DNA from: Amycolatopsis albispora
GTDB lineage: Bacteria > Actinomycetota > Actinomycetes > Mycobacteriales > Pseudonocardiaceae
Direction: 5' to 3'
NCBI RefSeq assembly: GCF_003312875.1
Contig: NZ_CP015163.1
Span: forward strand, 62,001-126,000
DNA: 64,000 bases
This document shows positions 1 to 8,111 of the stretch, piece after piece. How positions within the stretch are numbered: position 1 is the first letter of the stretch; each line of letters starts with the position of its first letter. The notes beneath the pieces are model-generated. The model was not told where the DNA came from. It did no database searches and worked only from the letters and a program-made list of their open reading frames with translations. A program made the position numbers and the translations under genes.

Positions 1-310
1 GCGGCCCGCCCTGCGAAGCGATCAGCACCGGCGGACGCCGGGCCAGCAGCAGGTCGATCACCGCGTCCGCGTCCGGCCGGTACAGCGGCAGGTTCACCGC
101 CCACGGCCGGTCGGTGCCCGCCGCCACCTCGTCGAGCGTGCGCGCCAGGTCCGGCAGGCGCATCGGCCCGGCCGCGACCACCCCGAGCCCGCCCGCGTTG
201 CTCACCGCCAGCGGCAGCGCCGAGCACGACGACGCCCACGACATGCCCGCCTGCACGATCGGCAGGTCGATGCCGAGCAGCTCGGTCACCGGCGTCACGA
301 TGCGGGTCAC
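1..310 (-). CDS. Nitronate monooxygenase / 2-nitropropane dioxygenase-family flavoprotein (N-terminal part)
   Basis: Only the first 103 codons are inside the window; the gene runs off the left edge. The N-terminus (ELLGIDLPIVQAGM, then SNAGGLGVVAAG, then AVNLPLY) has the pattern of the FMN-dependent NMO/FabK-like TIM-barrel family, where the first beta strand carries PIVQAPM and the second the N-A-GGLG turn. Members oxidise alkyl nitronates or act as enoyl reductases. The GTG start overlaps the stop of the upstream ligase gene by the 4 bases GTGA, so it is the last gene of the leftward operon visible here. Its role in the pathway cannot be told from a fragment; family assignment is fairly good, substrate unknown. 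Confidence 0.7.
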   Translation of the reverse strand, partial: MTRIVTPVTELLGIDLPIVQAGMSWASSCSALPLAVSNAGGLGVVAAGPMRLPDLARTLDEVAAGTDRPWAVNLPLYRPDADAVIDLLLARRPPVLIASQGGP

Positions 311-1893
311 GACCGCACCTCACCGAGACCGAGCAGCGTGCGCGCGTGCGCCGCCAGCCGGTTCTTCTGCACCTTGGAGCTGGCGGTCATGCCGATGCCC
401 TCGAAGCCGTCGACGATGCGCAGGTGGCGCGGCACCTTGAAGCCGGCCAGCCGCCCGCGCACCCAGTCGAGCAACTCGTCCTCGGTGATCCGCCCTTCGG
501 TGAGCACCACAAAAGCGAACGGCACTTCGAGCAGGCGTTCGTCCGGCACGCCGACCACCGCGGCCTGCCGCACCAGCGGATGCCGGTGCAGCGCGTCCTC
601 GATGTCCGCCGGGGCCACGTTCTCGCCGCCGACGCGGATGATGTCCTTGGTACGCCCGGAAAAATGCAGCCGTCCCGCCGCGTCCAAAGAACCGATGTCC
701 CCTGTGGACAGCCAGCCGCCGGCATCGATCGCCTCGGCCGTCTTGGCCGGGTCGTCCAGGTAACCCCGCATCACGTTCCACCCGCGCACCAGGATCGACC
801 CCGGTTCACCCGGACCGCAGTCGTGGCGGCCGTCGAAGTCGCGGATCCGCACCTCGACCCCGGGTTGGACCGCCATCGCGCCGGACGCCCGCACCTCCTC
901 CGGCTCCCACCACGCCGACTGCGCCACATTCGGCGACGCCTCGGAAAGCCCATACCCCGCAACGCATTCCCGTGCACCGAGCTCGTCGATGACCCGCCGG
1001 ATCACGGTGGGGGAGGCGGCCACCCACGCCCCGCGCAGGCACAGTGCGCGCCGTGCGCGGTCGGGGTGGTTGAGCAGCAGGAGCGCGATGGTGTCGTTGC
1101 CGGAGAAGTGCGTGCAGCGCTCGGCTTCCAGCAGCCGCAGCGCTTCGGCTGGCTCGAACTTGGGCATGGTGACCAGCGTGGTGGCGTGCTGCACGGACGC
1201 CAGCACGGACAGCGTGCTGCCGGCGACGTGGAAGAACGGCCGCGCCGAGTGGAACCGGTCGCCGGGCCGCAGGCCCATCCGCATGCCGGAGAAGAACGCG
1301 TCGGCGCACATGCTCCGGTGCGTGAGCAGCGCACCCTTGGGCCGCGCGGTGGTGCCGGAGGTGTACTGCACGAGCAGCAGGTCGTCGGCCTCGGCGGTGG
1401 CGTCGGCGTTCCGGCCCGCACCCGCCGCCAGGAAATCCGGCCAGGAAAGCGCGTACCCGGGCACGTTTGACCCCAGCATCACGATCGACCGCAGGTCCGG
1501 CAGGTCCAGCTCGCCGAGCATGCCCGCGAAGTCGGTGCTGAGCACCCGGTCCGCGGCGAACAACGTGGTGACGCGGGCGTGCGAAAGCGTGTAGTGCACC
1601 TCGTCGGCGGTGAACCGGGTGTTGACCGGGACGGTGATCGCACCGACCGAGCCGATCGCCAGGAACAGCGCCACCCAGTCGGGCCCGTTGCCCAGGCACA
1701 GCCCGACGCGGTCGCCGCGGCCGATCCCGGCGGCCACCAGCGCGTCGCGGATGCGGCCGACCGACGCGGCCAGTTCGCCGTAGGTGACTCGCTCGTCGGC
1801 GGTGACCACGGCTTCGACGTCCGGTGCGAGCAGCGCGGCCCGTGCCAGCGCTTCGTGCGTGGTGAGCGGGCAGGCGGTGCGCAAGGGGATCAT
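307..1893 (-). CDS. Acyl-CoA synthetase (AMP-forming, FadD-like ligase)
   Basis: A 528-residue ATP-dependent acyl/aryl-CoA ligase that would activate a free carboxylic acid to its CoA thioester in the cytosol. All adenylate-forming signatures are present: the P-loop YTSGTTARPKG (residues 177-187), GYGLSE (313-318), STGD (396-399), the hinge GRTKD (413-417) and a C-terminal TASSKVQK with the likely catalytic Lys507. Length is typical of the family. A longer upstream reading exists, but the start at 1893 is preferred because its ATG overlaps the stop of the upstream hydratase gene (ATGA). It is the fifth gene of a tightly coupled six-gene operon and presumably makes the CoA ester that the hydratases and lyase work on. 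Substrate not predictable. Confidence 0.9.
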   Translation of the reverse strand: MIPLRTACPLTTHEALARAALLAPDVEAVVTADERVTYGELAASVGRIRDALVAAGIGRGDRVGLCLGNGPDWVALFLAIGSVGAITVPVNTRFTADEVHYTLSHARVTTLFAADRVLSTDFAGMLGELDLPDLRSIVMLGSNVPGYALSWPDFLAAGAGRNADATAEADDLLLVQYTSGTTARPKGALLTHRSMCADAFFSGMRMGLRPGDRFHSARPFFHVAGSTLSVLASVQHATTLVTMPKFEPAEALRLLEAERCTHFSGNDTIALLLLNHPDRARRALCLRGAWVAASPTVIRRVIDELGARECVAGYGLSEASPNVAQSAWWEPEEVRASGAMAVQPGVEVRIRDFDGRHDCGPGEPGSILVRGWNVMRGYLDDPAKTAEAIDAGGWLSTGDIGSLDAAGRLHFSGRTKDIIRVGGENVAPADIEDALHRHPLVRQAAVVGVPDERLLEVPFAFVVLTEGRITEDELLDWVRGRLAGFKVPRHLRIVDGFEGIGMTASSKVQKNRLAAHARTLLGLGEVRS

Positions 1894-2642
1894 TTCTGCT
1901 CTCCGTTGGTGAACCGGGCGACGCCGTCCCGCCACCCGCCGTCGGCTAGGCACTGCTCGATGGCGGACAGCTCGATCCGGATGCCGCGGTCGAGATCGGT
2001 TTCGCCGCCGAGATCCACCGCGCGCTTGGTCAGCGCGATGGCCAGCGGGGGTGCCTTCGCGATGTCACGCGCGGTCTCGGCGCCGGCCGAGACCAGCGCG
2101 TCCGGTGCGACCACCTGCGTGACGATGCCCAGTCGCAACGCCTCGCCGGCGTCCAGCGGGCGGTTGGTGAACAGCAGTTCCTTGGCCTTGCGCTGGCCGA
2201 TCGCCCGCTGCAGCCGCTGCGTCGCGCCGACCGTGCCCCAATGCGGTTCGGGGAACCGGAAAACCGTGCCTTCGGCGGCGATGGCGAAGTCGGCGGCCAG
2301 GGTGAGCTCACCGCCGGAGCCGACCACCGCGCCCTGCACCAGCGCGACCACCGGGCGGCGGCACTGCTCGATCGCGGCGTAGGCGGCGAACGAGGCGACG
2401 CGCCGCCGCCGCACCCAGGCCGCGTCCTTTCCGGTGCGTTCCTTGAGGTCGGCACCCGCGCAGAAGACCGGACCGCGGGCGCTCAGCAGCACCACCCGGA
2501 TGTCCTCGTTCGCGTCGATCTCGTCGAAGGCTTCCCGCAACTGGGTGCACATCGGCAGATCGACCGCGTTGCGTGCCTCGGGACGGGTCAGTTCGACGTG
2601 CGCGATGCCGTCGGTGACACCGAGTTCGACCCGGTCACCCAT
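1890..2642 (-). CDS. Enoyl-CoA hydratase/isomerase family protein
   Basis: A 250-residue crotonase-fold protein. The CoA-binding/oxyanion segment is seen as GPVFCAGADLKERT near residue 60, followed by GSGGELTLAADFAIA near residue 105, in which the Glu of the family's G-x-x-x-E-x-A pattern is kept, and FPEPHWG with the second acidic position. This favours a real hydratase over a non-catalytic relative. The start lies one base after the stop of the CaiB gene (TGA-A-ATG), and its own stop overlaps the ligase start. It is one of two different crotonases in the operon, so the pathway probably needs two double-bond or hydration steps. Confidence 0.88.
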   Translation of the reverse strand: MGDRVELGVTDGIAHVELTRPEARNAVDLPMCTQLREAFDEIDANEDIRVVLLSARGPVFCAGADLKERTGKDAAWVRRRRVASFAAYAAIEQCRRPVVALVQGAVVGSGGELTLAADFAIAAEGTVFRFPEPHWGTVGATQRLQRAIGQRKAKELLFTNRPLDAGEALRLGIVTQVVAPDALVSAGAETARDIAKAPPLAIALTKRAVDLGGETDLDRGIRIELSAIEQCLADGGWRDGVARFTNGEQK

Positions 2643-2643
2643 T

Positions 2644-3822
2644 TCAGACCACCCCCGCGGCCCGCAGGCCCTCGATCTCGTCCGCGGTCAGCCCGGCCAG
2701 CTCCGCCAGCACTTCGCCGGTGTCGGCGCCGAGCAGCGGCGGCACCCCGGTCGCCGTGGGCTCCCCGGCAGTCTCGCGCAACGGCGTGCGCAACGCCGGG
2801 AACGGACCCTCGGTCGGATGGTCGAACTCGCCGACAACCCCGCGCGCGACGGCATGCGGATCGGCCAGCGCCTCGCGCACCGAACGCACCGCCCCGGCGG
2901 GCACGTCGGCCGCACGCAGTTCCTTGACCAGCGCGTCCCGATCGTGCTGGGCGATCGCGCCGCGCAACGCCTTCATCACCCGCGCGCGGTGTTCCACACG
3001 ACCGGAATTGGTGCGCAGCAACGGATCCGCGGCCAGTGCGTCGAGCCCGAGCACCTCGCACAACGGCACCCAGTGCTGGTCGCTGCCGCTGATGTGCAGC
3101 CATTCCCCGTCACCGGCCTGGAACGCCGCCGACGGCACGCGGCCGGGGTGCTCGGTGCCGGTGCGCACCGGGTCCTCGCCCAGCGCGAACAAGCGGGCCG
3201 CGTTCAGCGCGTGCAGGCTGAGCTGAACGTCCATCATGGACACGTCAAGGTGACGGCCCCGCCGACCGGCCAGCCCGGCAAGCACGGCGATCACCACCCA
3301 CAGCCCGGAGGTCAGGTCCGCCACCGGGACCCCGGTTTTCGACGGCGGCCCGCCGGGTTCCCCGGTCATCGCCATCACCCCGGACAGCGCCTGGAACACC
3401 GTGTCGTAGCCCTTGCGCGTGCGGTCCGGCCCGGTCTGCCCGAACCCCGTCGCGGAAACGTAGACCAGCTCGGGGTTTTCCCGCGAGAGCCGGTCGTAGC
3501 CGAGGCCCAGCCGGTCCAGCGTGCCGGGCAGGAAGTTCTCCACGACCACGTCGGCGCGGGCCGCCAGCCGCCGGGCGACCTCCTGCCCGCGTGGATCCTT
3601 CAGGTCCAGCGTCACCGAGCGCTTGCCCCGGTTGAACGCGAAGAAGTACGCGCTTTCCCCGTGGGGCAGGCGGGGTTCGAAGCCGCGGGTCTCGTCGCCG
3701 GTGCCGGGTCGCTCCACTTTGATCACGGTGGCGCCGAGTTCGGCCAGGATCTGGGTGGCCAGCGGCGCGGCGAGCACGCGCGAGAAGTCCAGCACGGTGA
3801 TCCCGGCGAGCGGCCCGGTCAT
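2644..3822 (-). CDS. CaiB/BaiF family (class III) CoA-transferase
   Basis: A 392-residue member of the formyl-CoA transferase family, which moves CoA between carboxylic acids through a covalent Asp anhydride. Family features seen: N-terminal GPLAGITVLDFSRVLAAP, GATVIKVERPGTGD, NRGKRSVTLDLKD and PVADLTSG, which carries the family's Asp. Length is normal for a single-domain member. The start at 3822 is chosen because the ATG overlaps the upstream hydratase stop (ATGA) and because the conserved N-terminus begins exactly there; residues further upstream in this frame are a shadow of the neighbouring gene. In an operon that also has a ligase, this enzyme may allow CoA recycling between pathway intermediates. 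Confidence 0.92.
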   Translation of the reverse strand: MTGPLAGITVLDFSRVLAAPLATQILAELGATVIKVERPGTGDETRGFEPRLPHGESAYFFAFNRGKRSVTLDLKDPRGQEVARRLAARADVVVENFLPGTLDRLGLGYDRLSRENPELVYVSATGFGQTGPDRTRKGYDTVFQALSGVMAMTGEPGGPPSKTGVPVADLTSGLWVVIAVLAGLAGRRGRHLDVSMMDVQLSLHALNAARLFALGEDPVRTGTEHPGRVPSAAFQAGDGEWLHISGSDQHWVPLCEVLGLDALAADPLLRTNSGRVEHRARVMKALRGAIAQHDRDALVKELRAADVPAGAVRSVREALADPHAVARGVVGEFDHPTEGPFPALRTPLRETAGEPTATGVPPLLGADTGEVLAELAGLTADEIEGLRAAGVV

Positions 3823-4535
3823 GCGCGGAACCCGCGCATCAGCGCGTTGACGTCCTGGCCCGCCCGCATCGCGGCGTCGGTCGGCAGGTCCGCCACCCGG
3901 TAGAACAGGTCCTTCGCCGCGGCGATCGCGCGCGGCTCGACCTCGGCCCACTGCCGTGCGACCTCCAGCGCCGCCTCGACCACCTGGTCCGGCTCGACCA
4001 CGCGGTTGACCAGCCCGTGTTCGGCGGCTTCGGCCGCGGTGAGCAGGCGCCCGGTGCTCACCAGCTCGAAGGCGAGCTTGCGCCCGAGGTGCCGCACCAG
4101 CCCGGTCATCACCAGCGCGGGCACGATCGAATGCTTCAGCTCGGGATACCCGAACTTCAGGTCGGTGCCCGCCACGGTCATGTCGGCCCCGATGGCCAGC
4201 CCGGCCCCGCCGCCGACCGCCGCCCCGCGCACCGCGGCGACCACCGGCACCGACATCCGCTGCATCTGTGTTTGCAGGCGGGCGGTCAGCGCGGCCCGTT
4301 CGAGCACGGCGTCGGGCTGATCCGGGGTGAGCGAGGAGAACTCGCCGAGGTCGGCGCCCGCGCAGAACCCGCGGCCGCTGCCGGTCAGGACCACCGCGCG
4401 CGCCTCGCGATCGGCGGCGGCCAGGGCTTCGCTGAGCGCGCGGGTCAGCGCGGTGTCCAGCGCGTTCAGCTTGTCCGGCCGGTTCAGCGTGAGGACGCGG
4501 ACGGCGCCGTGGTCCTCGGACAGCAGTACGGTCAC
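3819..4535 (-). CDS. Enoyl-CoA hydratase/isomerase family protein (second crotonase)
   Basis: A 238-residue crotonase-fold protein: LNRPDKLNALD at the N-terminus, TGSGRGFCAGADLGEF, then GGGAGLAIGADMTVA and FGYPELKHSIVPA. The usual Glu of G-G-G-x-E-L-A is a glycine here, while the second acidic position (YPELK) is kept, so this copy may be an isomerase, hydrolase or lyase-type crotonase instead of a classical hydratase; that is inference. The GTG start overlaps the stop of the lyase-like gene (GTGA) and its stop overlaps the CaiB ATG. It shares only family-level features with the other crotonase of this operon. Confidence 0.88.
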   Translation of the reverse strand: MTVLLSEDHGAVRVLTLNRPDKLNALDTALTRALSEALAAADREARAVVLTGSGRGFCAGADLGEFSSLTPDQPDAVLERAALTARLQTQMQRMSVPVVAAVRGAAVGGGAGLAIGADMTVAGTDLKFGYPELKHSIVPALVMTGLVRHLGRKLAFELVSTGRLLTAAEAAEHGLVNRVVEPDQVVEAALEVARQWAEVEPRAIAAAKDLFYRVADLPTDAAMRAGQDVNALMRGFRA

Positions 4536-5488
4536 GAGATCTCCTGGGAAGCGGTGCGGAAGCCGGCGCGGGCCACCATGCTGTGCAGCGGGCGGCCCAG
4601 CGCCCGTTCGCAGGCGGCCGACGCGGCGGCCAGCCGGTCGAGGTCCAGCCCGGTCGCCACGCCCATTGCCTCGAACAGGCTGACCAGGTCTTCGGTGCAG
4701 ACGTTGCCGGTGAGCCCGGCGCCGTAGCTGATGGTCGACGGGTGGCCGCCGACGCCGCCGAACGCGGTGTCGAAGTGGCGGCAGCCCGCGTCCAGCGCGG
4801 CGACGGCGTTCGCGATGCCGGTGCCGCGGGTGTTGTGGAAGTGCGCGACCACCGGGAGTCCGGGGTGTTCGCGCGCGAGCCGGGTGAACATCGCGCGGAC
4901 CGCGCCCGGGGTGGCCACGCCGGTGGTGTCGCCGAGGGTGACCATCGACGCGCCGAGGTCGGCGAACCGCGCGACGTCTTCGGCGACCCGGCCCGGATCG
5001 ACGGCACCCTCGAACGGGCAGCCGAACGCCACCGAGACCACCCCGATCAGGCGGAACCGGCCGCCGGCGAGCCGGACCATCTCGGTCACGCGTGCCCACT
5101 GGCCCTCGCGAGTGGTGCGGAGGTTGCGTTCGGTGTGGCTCTCGGTGGCCGAGACCAGCAGGCTCAGTTCCTCCGCGCCGTGCCCGGCGTCGAGGTCGGC
5201 GAGCGCGCGCGAGACCGCCCGCGGATTGGGGCAGGTCGCCTTGAACGCCACGCCTTCGCGGCGGTTGATGCCCGCGAGCACCTCGGAGGCGTCGGCGAAG
5301 CCGGGCACGCGGCCGGGATGGCTGTAGCTGGTGGCCTCGATCCGCCGGAAACCGGTGTCCGCGAAGGCGTTCAGCAGCGCGATCTTGGTCGCGGCCGGGA
5401 CGGGTTCGGGCTCGTGCTGGAGCCCGTCGCGGGCGAAGCACTCGCAGATCGTGACGGCGTGGGTTGTCGAGCCGGGCAAGCGAGCCAC
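4532..5488 (-). CDS. Hydroxymethylglutaryl-CoA lyase-like protein (HMGL family, lacks the loop cysteine)
   Basis: First gene of the leftward operon; 318 residues, TIM-barrel HMGL-like aldolase. Seen: FARDGLQ (R20-D21), the two metal-ligand histidines in HFHNTRG (H216, H218), and the flexible active-site loop written GGVGGHP (244-250). In HMG-CoA lyase this loop is G-L-G-G-C-P and the Cys is catalytic; here His249 replaces it, and the Asp after the second His is Asn219. It therefore probably cleaves a related 3-hydroxyacyl-CoA, or is a distinct subfamily. A very strong AGGAGG lies directly against the GTG at 5488; the in-frame TTG at 5479 has better spacing (8 bases) and may be the real start. 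A MarR-type operator precedes the gene. Confidence 0.85.
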   Translation of the reverse strand: MARLPGSTTHAVTICECFARDGLQHEPEPVPAATKIALLNAFADTGFRRIEATSYSHPGRVPGFADASEVLAGINRREGVAFKATCPNPRAVSRALADLDAGHGAEELSLLVSATESHTERNLRTTREGQWARVTEMVRLAGGRFRLIGVVSVAFGCPFEGAVDPGRVAEDVARFADLGASMVTLGDTTGVATPGAVRAMFTRLAREHPGLPVVAHFHNTRGTGIANAVAALDAGCRHFDTAFGGVGGHPSTISYGAGLTGNVCTEDLVSLFEAMGVATGLDLDRLAAASAACERALGRPLHSMVARAGFRTASQEIS

Positions 5489-5521
5489 CTCCTCTTCGGT
5501 GACTCCAGGACTACGCTCCTA

Positions 5522-5538
5522 TGTTGACAAAGTCAACA
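5522..5538. promoter_or_regulatory. MarR-type operator O1 in the catabolic operon promoter
   Basis: TGTTGA-CAAAG-TCAACA, a 17-base inverted repeat placed between the MarR stop and the first operon gene. Read on the minus strand it contains a TTGACT -35-like hexamer, with TAGTCC 17 bases further, so a bound repressor would cover the promoter. The same arms and spacing recur at 6053-6069. Confidence 0.7.
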
Positions 5539-6024
5539 CTAGGCCTCGTTCGAGCGATCTCGCTCACGTTCTTCCATGGTCAGTGCGACGACGGTCAGCT
5601 TGGCCAGTGCGTGGTGCAGGGCGGTCGCCTCTTCGGCGGACAATGCCCCCAGGAACGCCGCGTCGCGTTCGTTCGCCGCGTCGATCAGGCCGCGGTAGAC
5701 GCGCGTGCCGTCCTCGGTCAGCGCGAGCTGCGACCTTCGCCCCGAGCCCGCCGTCCGGTTCACCAGGCCGCGCTCGGTCAGGCGGCTGACCACGCGACTC
5801 ACCTGCGCTTTGTCCAGTCCGGCGCGGCGGGCGAGCCGGTTCAGGGTGAGCGTCGGGTCGGACGCGATGAGCGCGAGGGCACGCCATTCGCCGAGGCTGA
5901 CGTCGAACTCGCGCTTGTAGCGCAGCGCCGCGCTGCGCGACATCGCCGCCGAGGCGCGGGACAGCCGGTAGGACAGCAGTCCGGCGATCTGTACCGGGTC
6001 ACGTCCGTCCGCGCGTTCACTCAT
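5539..6024 (-). CDS. MarR-family transcriptional regulator
   Basis: A 161-residue winged-helix regulator. The MarR core is clear: LGEWRALALIASDPTLTLNRLARRAGLDKAQVSRVVSRLTERGLV, with a wing TAGSGRRSQLALTEDG and a long C-terminal dimerisation helix. It sits between the leftward acyl-CoA operon and the rightward MFS transporter, and matching 17-base palindromes flank it (5522-5538 and 6053-6069). The simplest reading is a ligand-released repressor of both units that also controls itself, probably sensing the pathway acid or its CoA ester. Its stop codon abuts operator O1. Confidence 0.9.
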   Translation of the reverse strand: MSERADGRDPVQIAGLLSYRLSRASAAMSRSAALRYKREFDVSLGEWRALALIASDPTLTLNRLARRAGLDKAQVSRVVSRLTERGLVNRTAGSGRRSQLALTEDGTRVYRGLIDAANERDAAFLGALSAEEATALHHALAKLTVVALTMEERERDRSNEA

Positions 6025-6052
6025 GGGCAGATGGTAGCGGACCGGCCTCGGG

Positions 6053-6069
6053 TGTTGACAGAATCAACA
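6053..6069. promoter_or_regulatory. MarR-type operator O2 between marR and the MFS gene
   Basis: TGTTGA-CAGAA-TCAACA, same arms and spacing as O1 at 5522-5538, differing only in the 5-base centre. It overlaps TTGACA (6055-6060), a good -35 for the rightward transporter, with GACACT 17 bases downstream as a poor -10. It lies 28 bases upstream of the marR start, so it can serve both directions. Confidence 0.7.
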
Positions 6070-6121
6070 CCGGGGTTGACACTGGCCCGGTCACCGCCCG
6101 CCGGACAAAGGAGTCGCAGCC

Positions 6122-7462
6122 GTGGCCGAACCCCCCACCGCCACCGGACGGCCGGACGCCGGCGTCGACCGCGCGGCCACCTACCGGACCATCGCGCTGC
6201 GCGTGATGCCGCTGCTGGTGATCTGCTACGTGGTCAGCTTCATCGACCGCACCAACATCGGCATCGCGCAGCAGGGCCTCAAGCGGGACCTCGGCTTCGG
6301 GCCCGCGGTCTACGGCCTCGGCGTGACCCTGTTCTTCGTCGGGTTCATCCTGTTCGAGGTGCCGAGCAACGCGCTGCTCGCGCGGATCGGCGCCCGCAAG
6401 ACGCTCGTGCGGATCATGGCCTCGTGGGGCGTGGTGACCGTCGCGACGATGTTCGTGCAGGACGAGTTCACCTTCTACGTGGCCCGTTTCCTGCTGGGCG
6501 TGACCGAGGCCGGGTTCTTCCCCGGCGCGCTCTACCTGCTCTCGCGTTGGTTCCCGTCAGCTCGCCGCACCCGGATGACCGCGGTTTTTTTCATCGGCGT
6601 TCCGGTGTCCGGGGTGCTCGGTTCGCTGGTTTCCGGCTGGATCATGCACACCTTCGGCGGGGTCGGCGGGCTGGCCGACTGGCAGTGGCTGTTCCTGCTC
6701 GAAGGCGTGCCGCCGATCCTGCTGGCGGTGCTGGTGTGGTGCTACCTCGCCGACGAACCCGAGCAGGCGAAGTGGCTGACCCCGGCGCAGAAGGCGGCCG
6801 TGCGTGCCGACCTGGAAGCCGATCGCCGCGGCAAGGGTGACGCGGGCAAGAGTGAGCAGCACGGCGGCCTGCTGACGGCCCTGCGCGACCCGAAGGTGTG
6901 GATCCTCGGCCTGTGTGCCTGCGGCGCGTACACGCTGGCGAACGCGGTGTCGTACTGGACCCCGCGGATCATCGCCGACGCCGGGGTCGGCGACGTGCTG
7001 AACCTCGGGCTGTTCTCCGCCATCCCGCCGCTGCTGGGCATCGTGGTGATGCTGGTGGTCGGGCGGCACTCCGACCGGACGCTGGAACGCCGCTGGCACG
7101 CCGCGACCAGCTGGATCGTGGCCGCGTTCGCGATGCTGGCGCTGTCGGTCTCCGGCGGCAACGTGGTGGTGGTGATCCTGCTGCTGGCGATCATGGCGGC
7201 GGCCCACTACTCGGGGCTGACGGTGTTCTACTCGATCCCGTCGATCTACCTGACCGACCGCGCCGCGGCCACCGGCATCGCGGTGGTGACCTCGATGGGT
7301 TCGTTCGCCGCGGCGGCTTCGCCGTCCCTGCTCGGGTTCATCCAGTCGGCCACCGGCAGCCTCTCGCTCGGCCTGCAGATCAGCGCCGGCATCGTGCTGC
7401 TGGCCGTGGTCCTGCTGCTGACCGGGGTGAAGGCGGGCGATCTCAAGGAGAGCCGCCGGTGA
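6122..7462 (+). CDS. MFS transporter, anion:cation symporter (ACS) type
   Basis: A 446-residue twelve-helix transporter of the inner membrane. The N-terminus RVMPLLVICYVVSFIDRTNIG and the loop GARKTLVRIM are typical of the ACS family (phthalate, hexuronate and similar carboxylate permeases). GTG start with AAAGGAG about 8 bases upstream. It is divergent from marR and has operator O2 in its promoter, so it is likely induced with the acyl-CoA operon and brings in the organic acid that the ligase activates. The gene ends 20 bases inside the convergent response-regulator gene. Confidence 0.88.
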   Translation: MAEPPTATGRPDAGVDRAATYRTIALRVMPLLVICYVVSFIDRTNIGIAQQGLKRDLGFGPAVYGLGVTLFFVGFILFEVPSNALLARIGARKTLVRIMASWGVVTVATMFVQDEFTFYVARFLLGVTEAGFFPGALYLLSRWFPSARRTRMTAVFFIGVPVSGVLGSLVSGWIMHTFGGVGGLADWQWLFLLEGVPPILLAVLVWCYLADEPEQAKWLTPAQKAAVRADLEADRRGKGDAGKSEQHGGLLTALRDPKVWILGLCACGAYTLANAVSYWTPRIIADAGVGDVLNLGLFSAIPPLLGIVVMLVVGRHSDRTLERRWHAATSWIVAAFAMLALSVSGGNVVVVILLLAIMAAAHYSGLTVFYSIPSIYLTDRAAATGIAVVTSMGSFAAAASPSLLGFIQSATGSLSLGLQISAGIVLLAVVLLLTGVKAGDLKESRR

Positions 7463-8111
7463 GCCGGTAGCCCGCGCCGGGCAGCGTGGTGATCACCGGC
7501 GGGTCGCCGAGCTTGCGCCGCAGCCGCCCGATGGTCACCGCCACCGTGTTGGTGAACGGGTTGGCGTGCTCGTCCCAGACCCGTTCCAGCAGCTCCTCGG
7601 CGCTGAGCACGGCCGTTCCGGCCTGGAGCAGCTCGGTGAGCAGGGCGAACTCCTTGACCGACAGGTTGAGCGGCCGGCCGTCGCGGGTGGCGGTGCGCCG
7701 GACGGGATCGAGCTCGATGCCCGCGGCGCGCAGGACCGGGGCCCTGGCGTCCGGGCGGCGGCGGGCCAGCGCCCGGATCCGCAGCACCAGTTCGGGGAAG
7801 TGGAACGGCTTGGCGAGGTAGTCGTCGGCGCCGAGGGCGAGCCCGCTGACCCGGTCGCCGGGCGCGCCGGCCGCGGTCAGCATCAGCACCATCGCCCGGT
7901 CCGGTCGCTCGGTGACCATCCGGCAGAGCACGTCACCGTGGATGCCGGGCAGGTCGCGGTCGAGCACGACGACCTGGTAGGGATGCAGGCCGAGCTTGGC
8001 CGCCGCGGTGTGGCCGTCGTACGCGAGGTCGACGGCCATGCCTTGGTCCCGCAGCCCCTCGGCGATCACGTCGGCGAGCGCGCGTGCGTCCTCCACCACC
8101 AGCACCCTCAT
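7443..8111 (-). CDS. OmpR-family response regulator
   Basis: 222 residues: receiver domain (VLVVEDARA with the acidic pair, phosphoacceptor Asp in VVVLDRDLPG, LTAAG with Thr, LAKPF with Lys) and a C-terminal winged helix (SVKEFALLTELLQAGTAVLSAEELLERVW, GAGYRL). The start at 8111 overlaps the stop of the sensor kinase (ATGA), so the kinase is translated first. Likely partner of that kinase and perhaps controller of the divergent membrane protein at 9227. Its 3' end overlaps the convergent MFS gene by 20 bases. Confidence 0.9.
   Translation of the reverse strand: MRVLVVEDARALADVIAEGLRDQGMAVDLAYDGHTAAAKLGLHPYQVVVLDRDLPGIHGDVLCRMVTERPDRAMVLMLTAAGAPGDRVSGLALGADDYLAKPFHFPELVLRIRALARRRPDARAPVLRAAGIELDPVRRTATRDGRPLNLSVKEFALLTELLQAGTAVLSAEELLERVWDEHANPFTNTVAVTIGRLRRKLGDPPVITTLPGAGYRLTGGSP

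Noticed and set aside
3823..5007. Apparent N-terminal extension of the CaiB gene
   Set aside because: The extension is Arg/Pro-rich out-of-frame sequence of the hydratase and lyase genes; the conserved N-terminus begins at the ATG at 3822.
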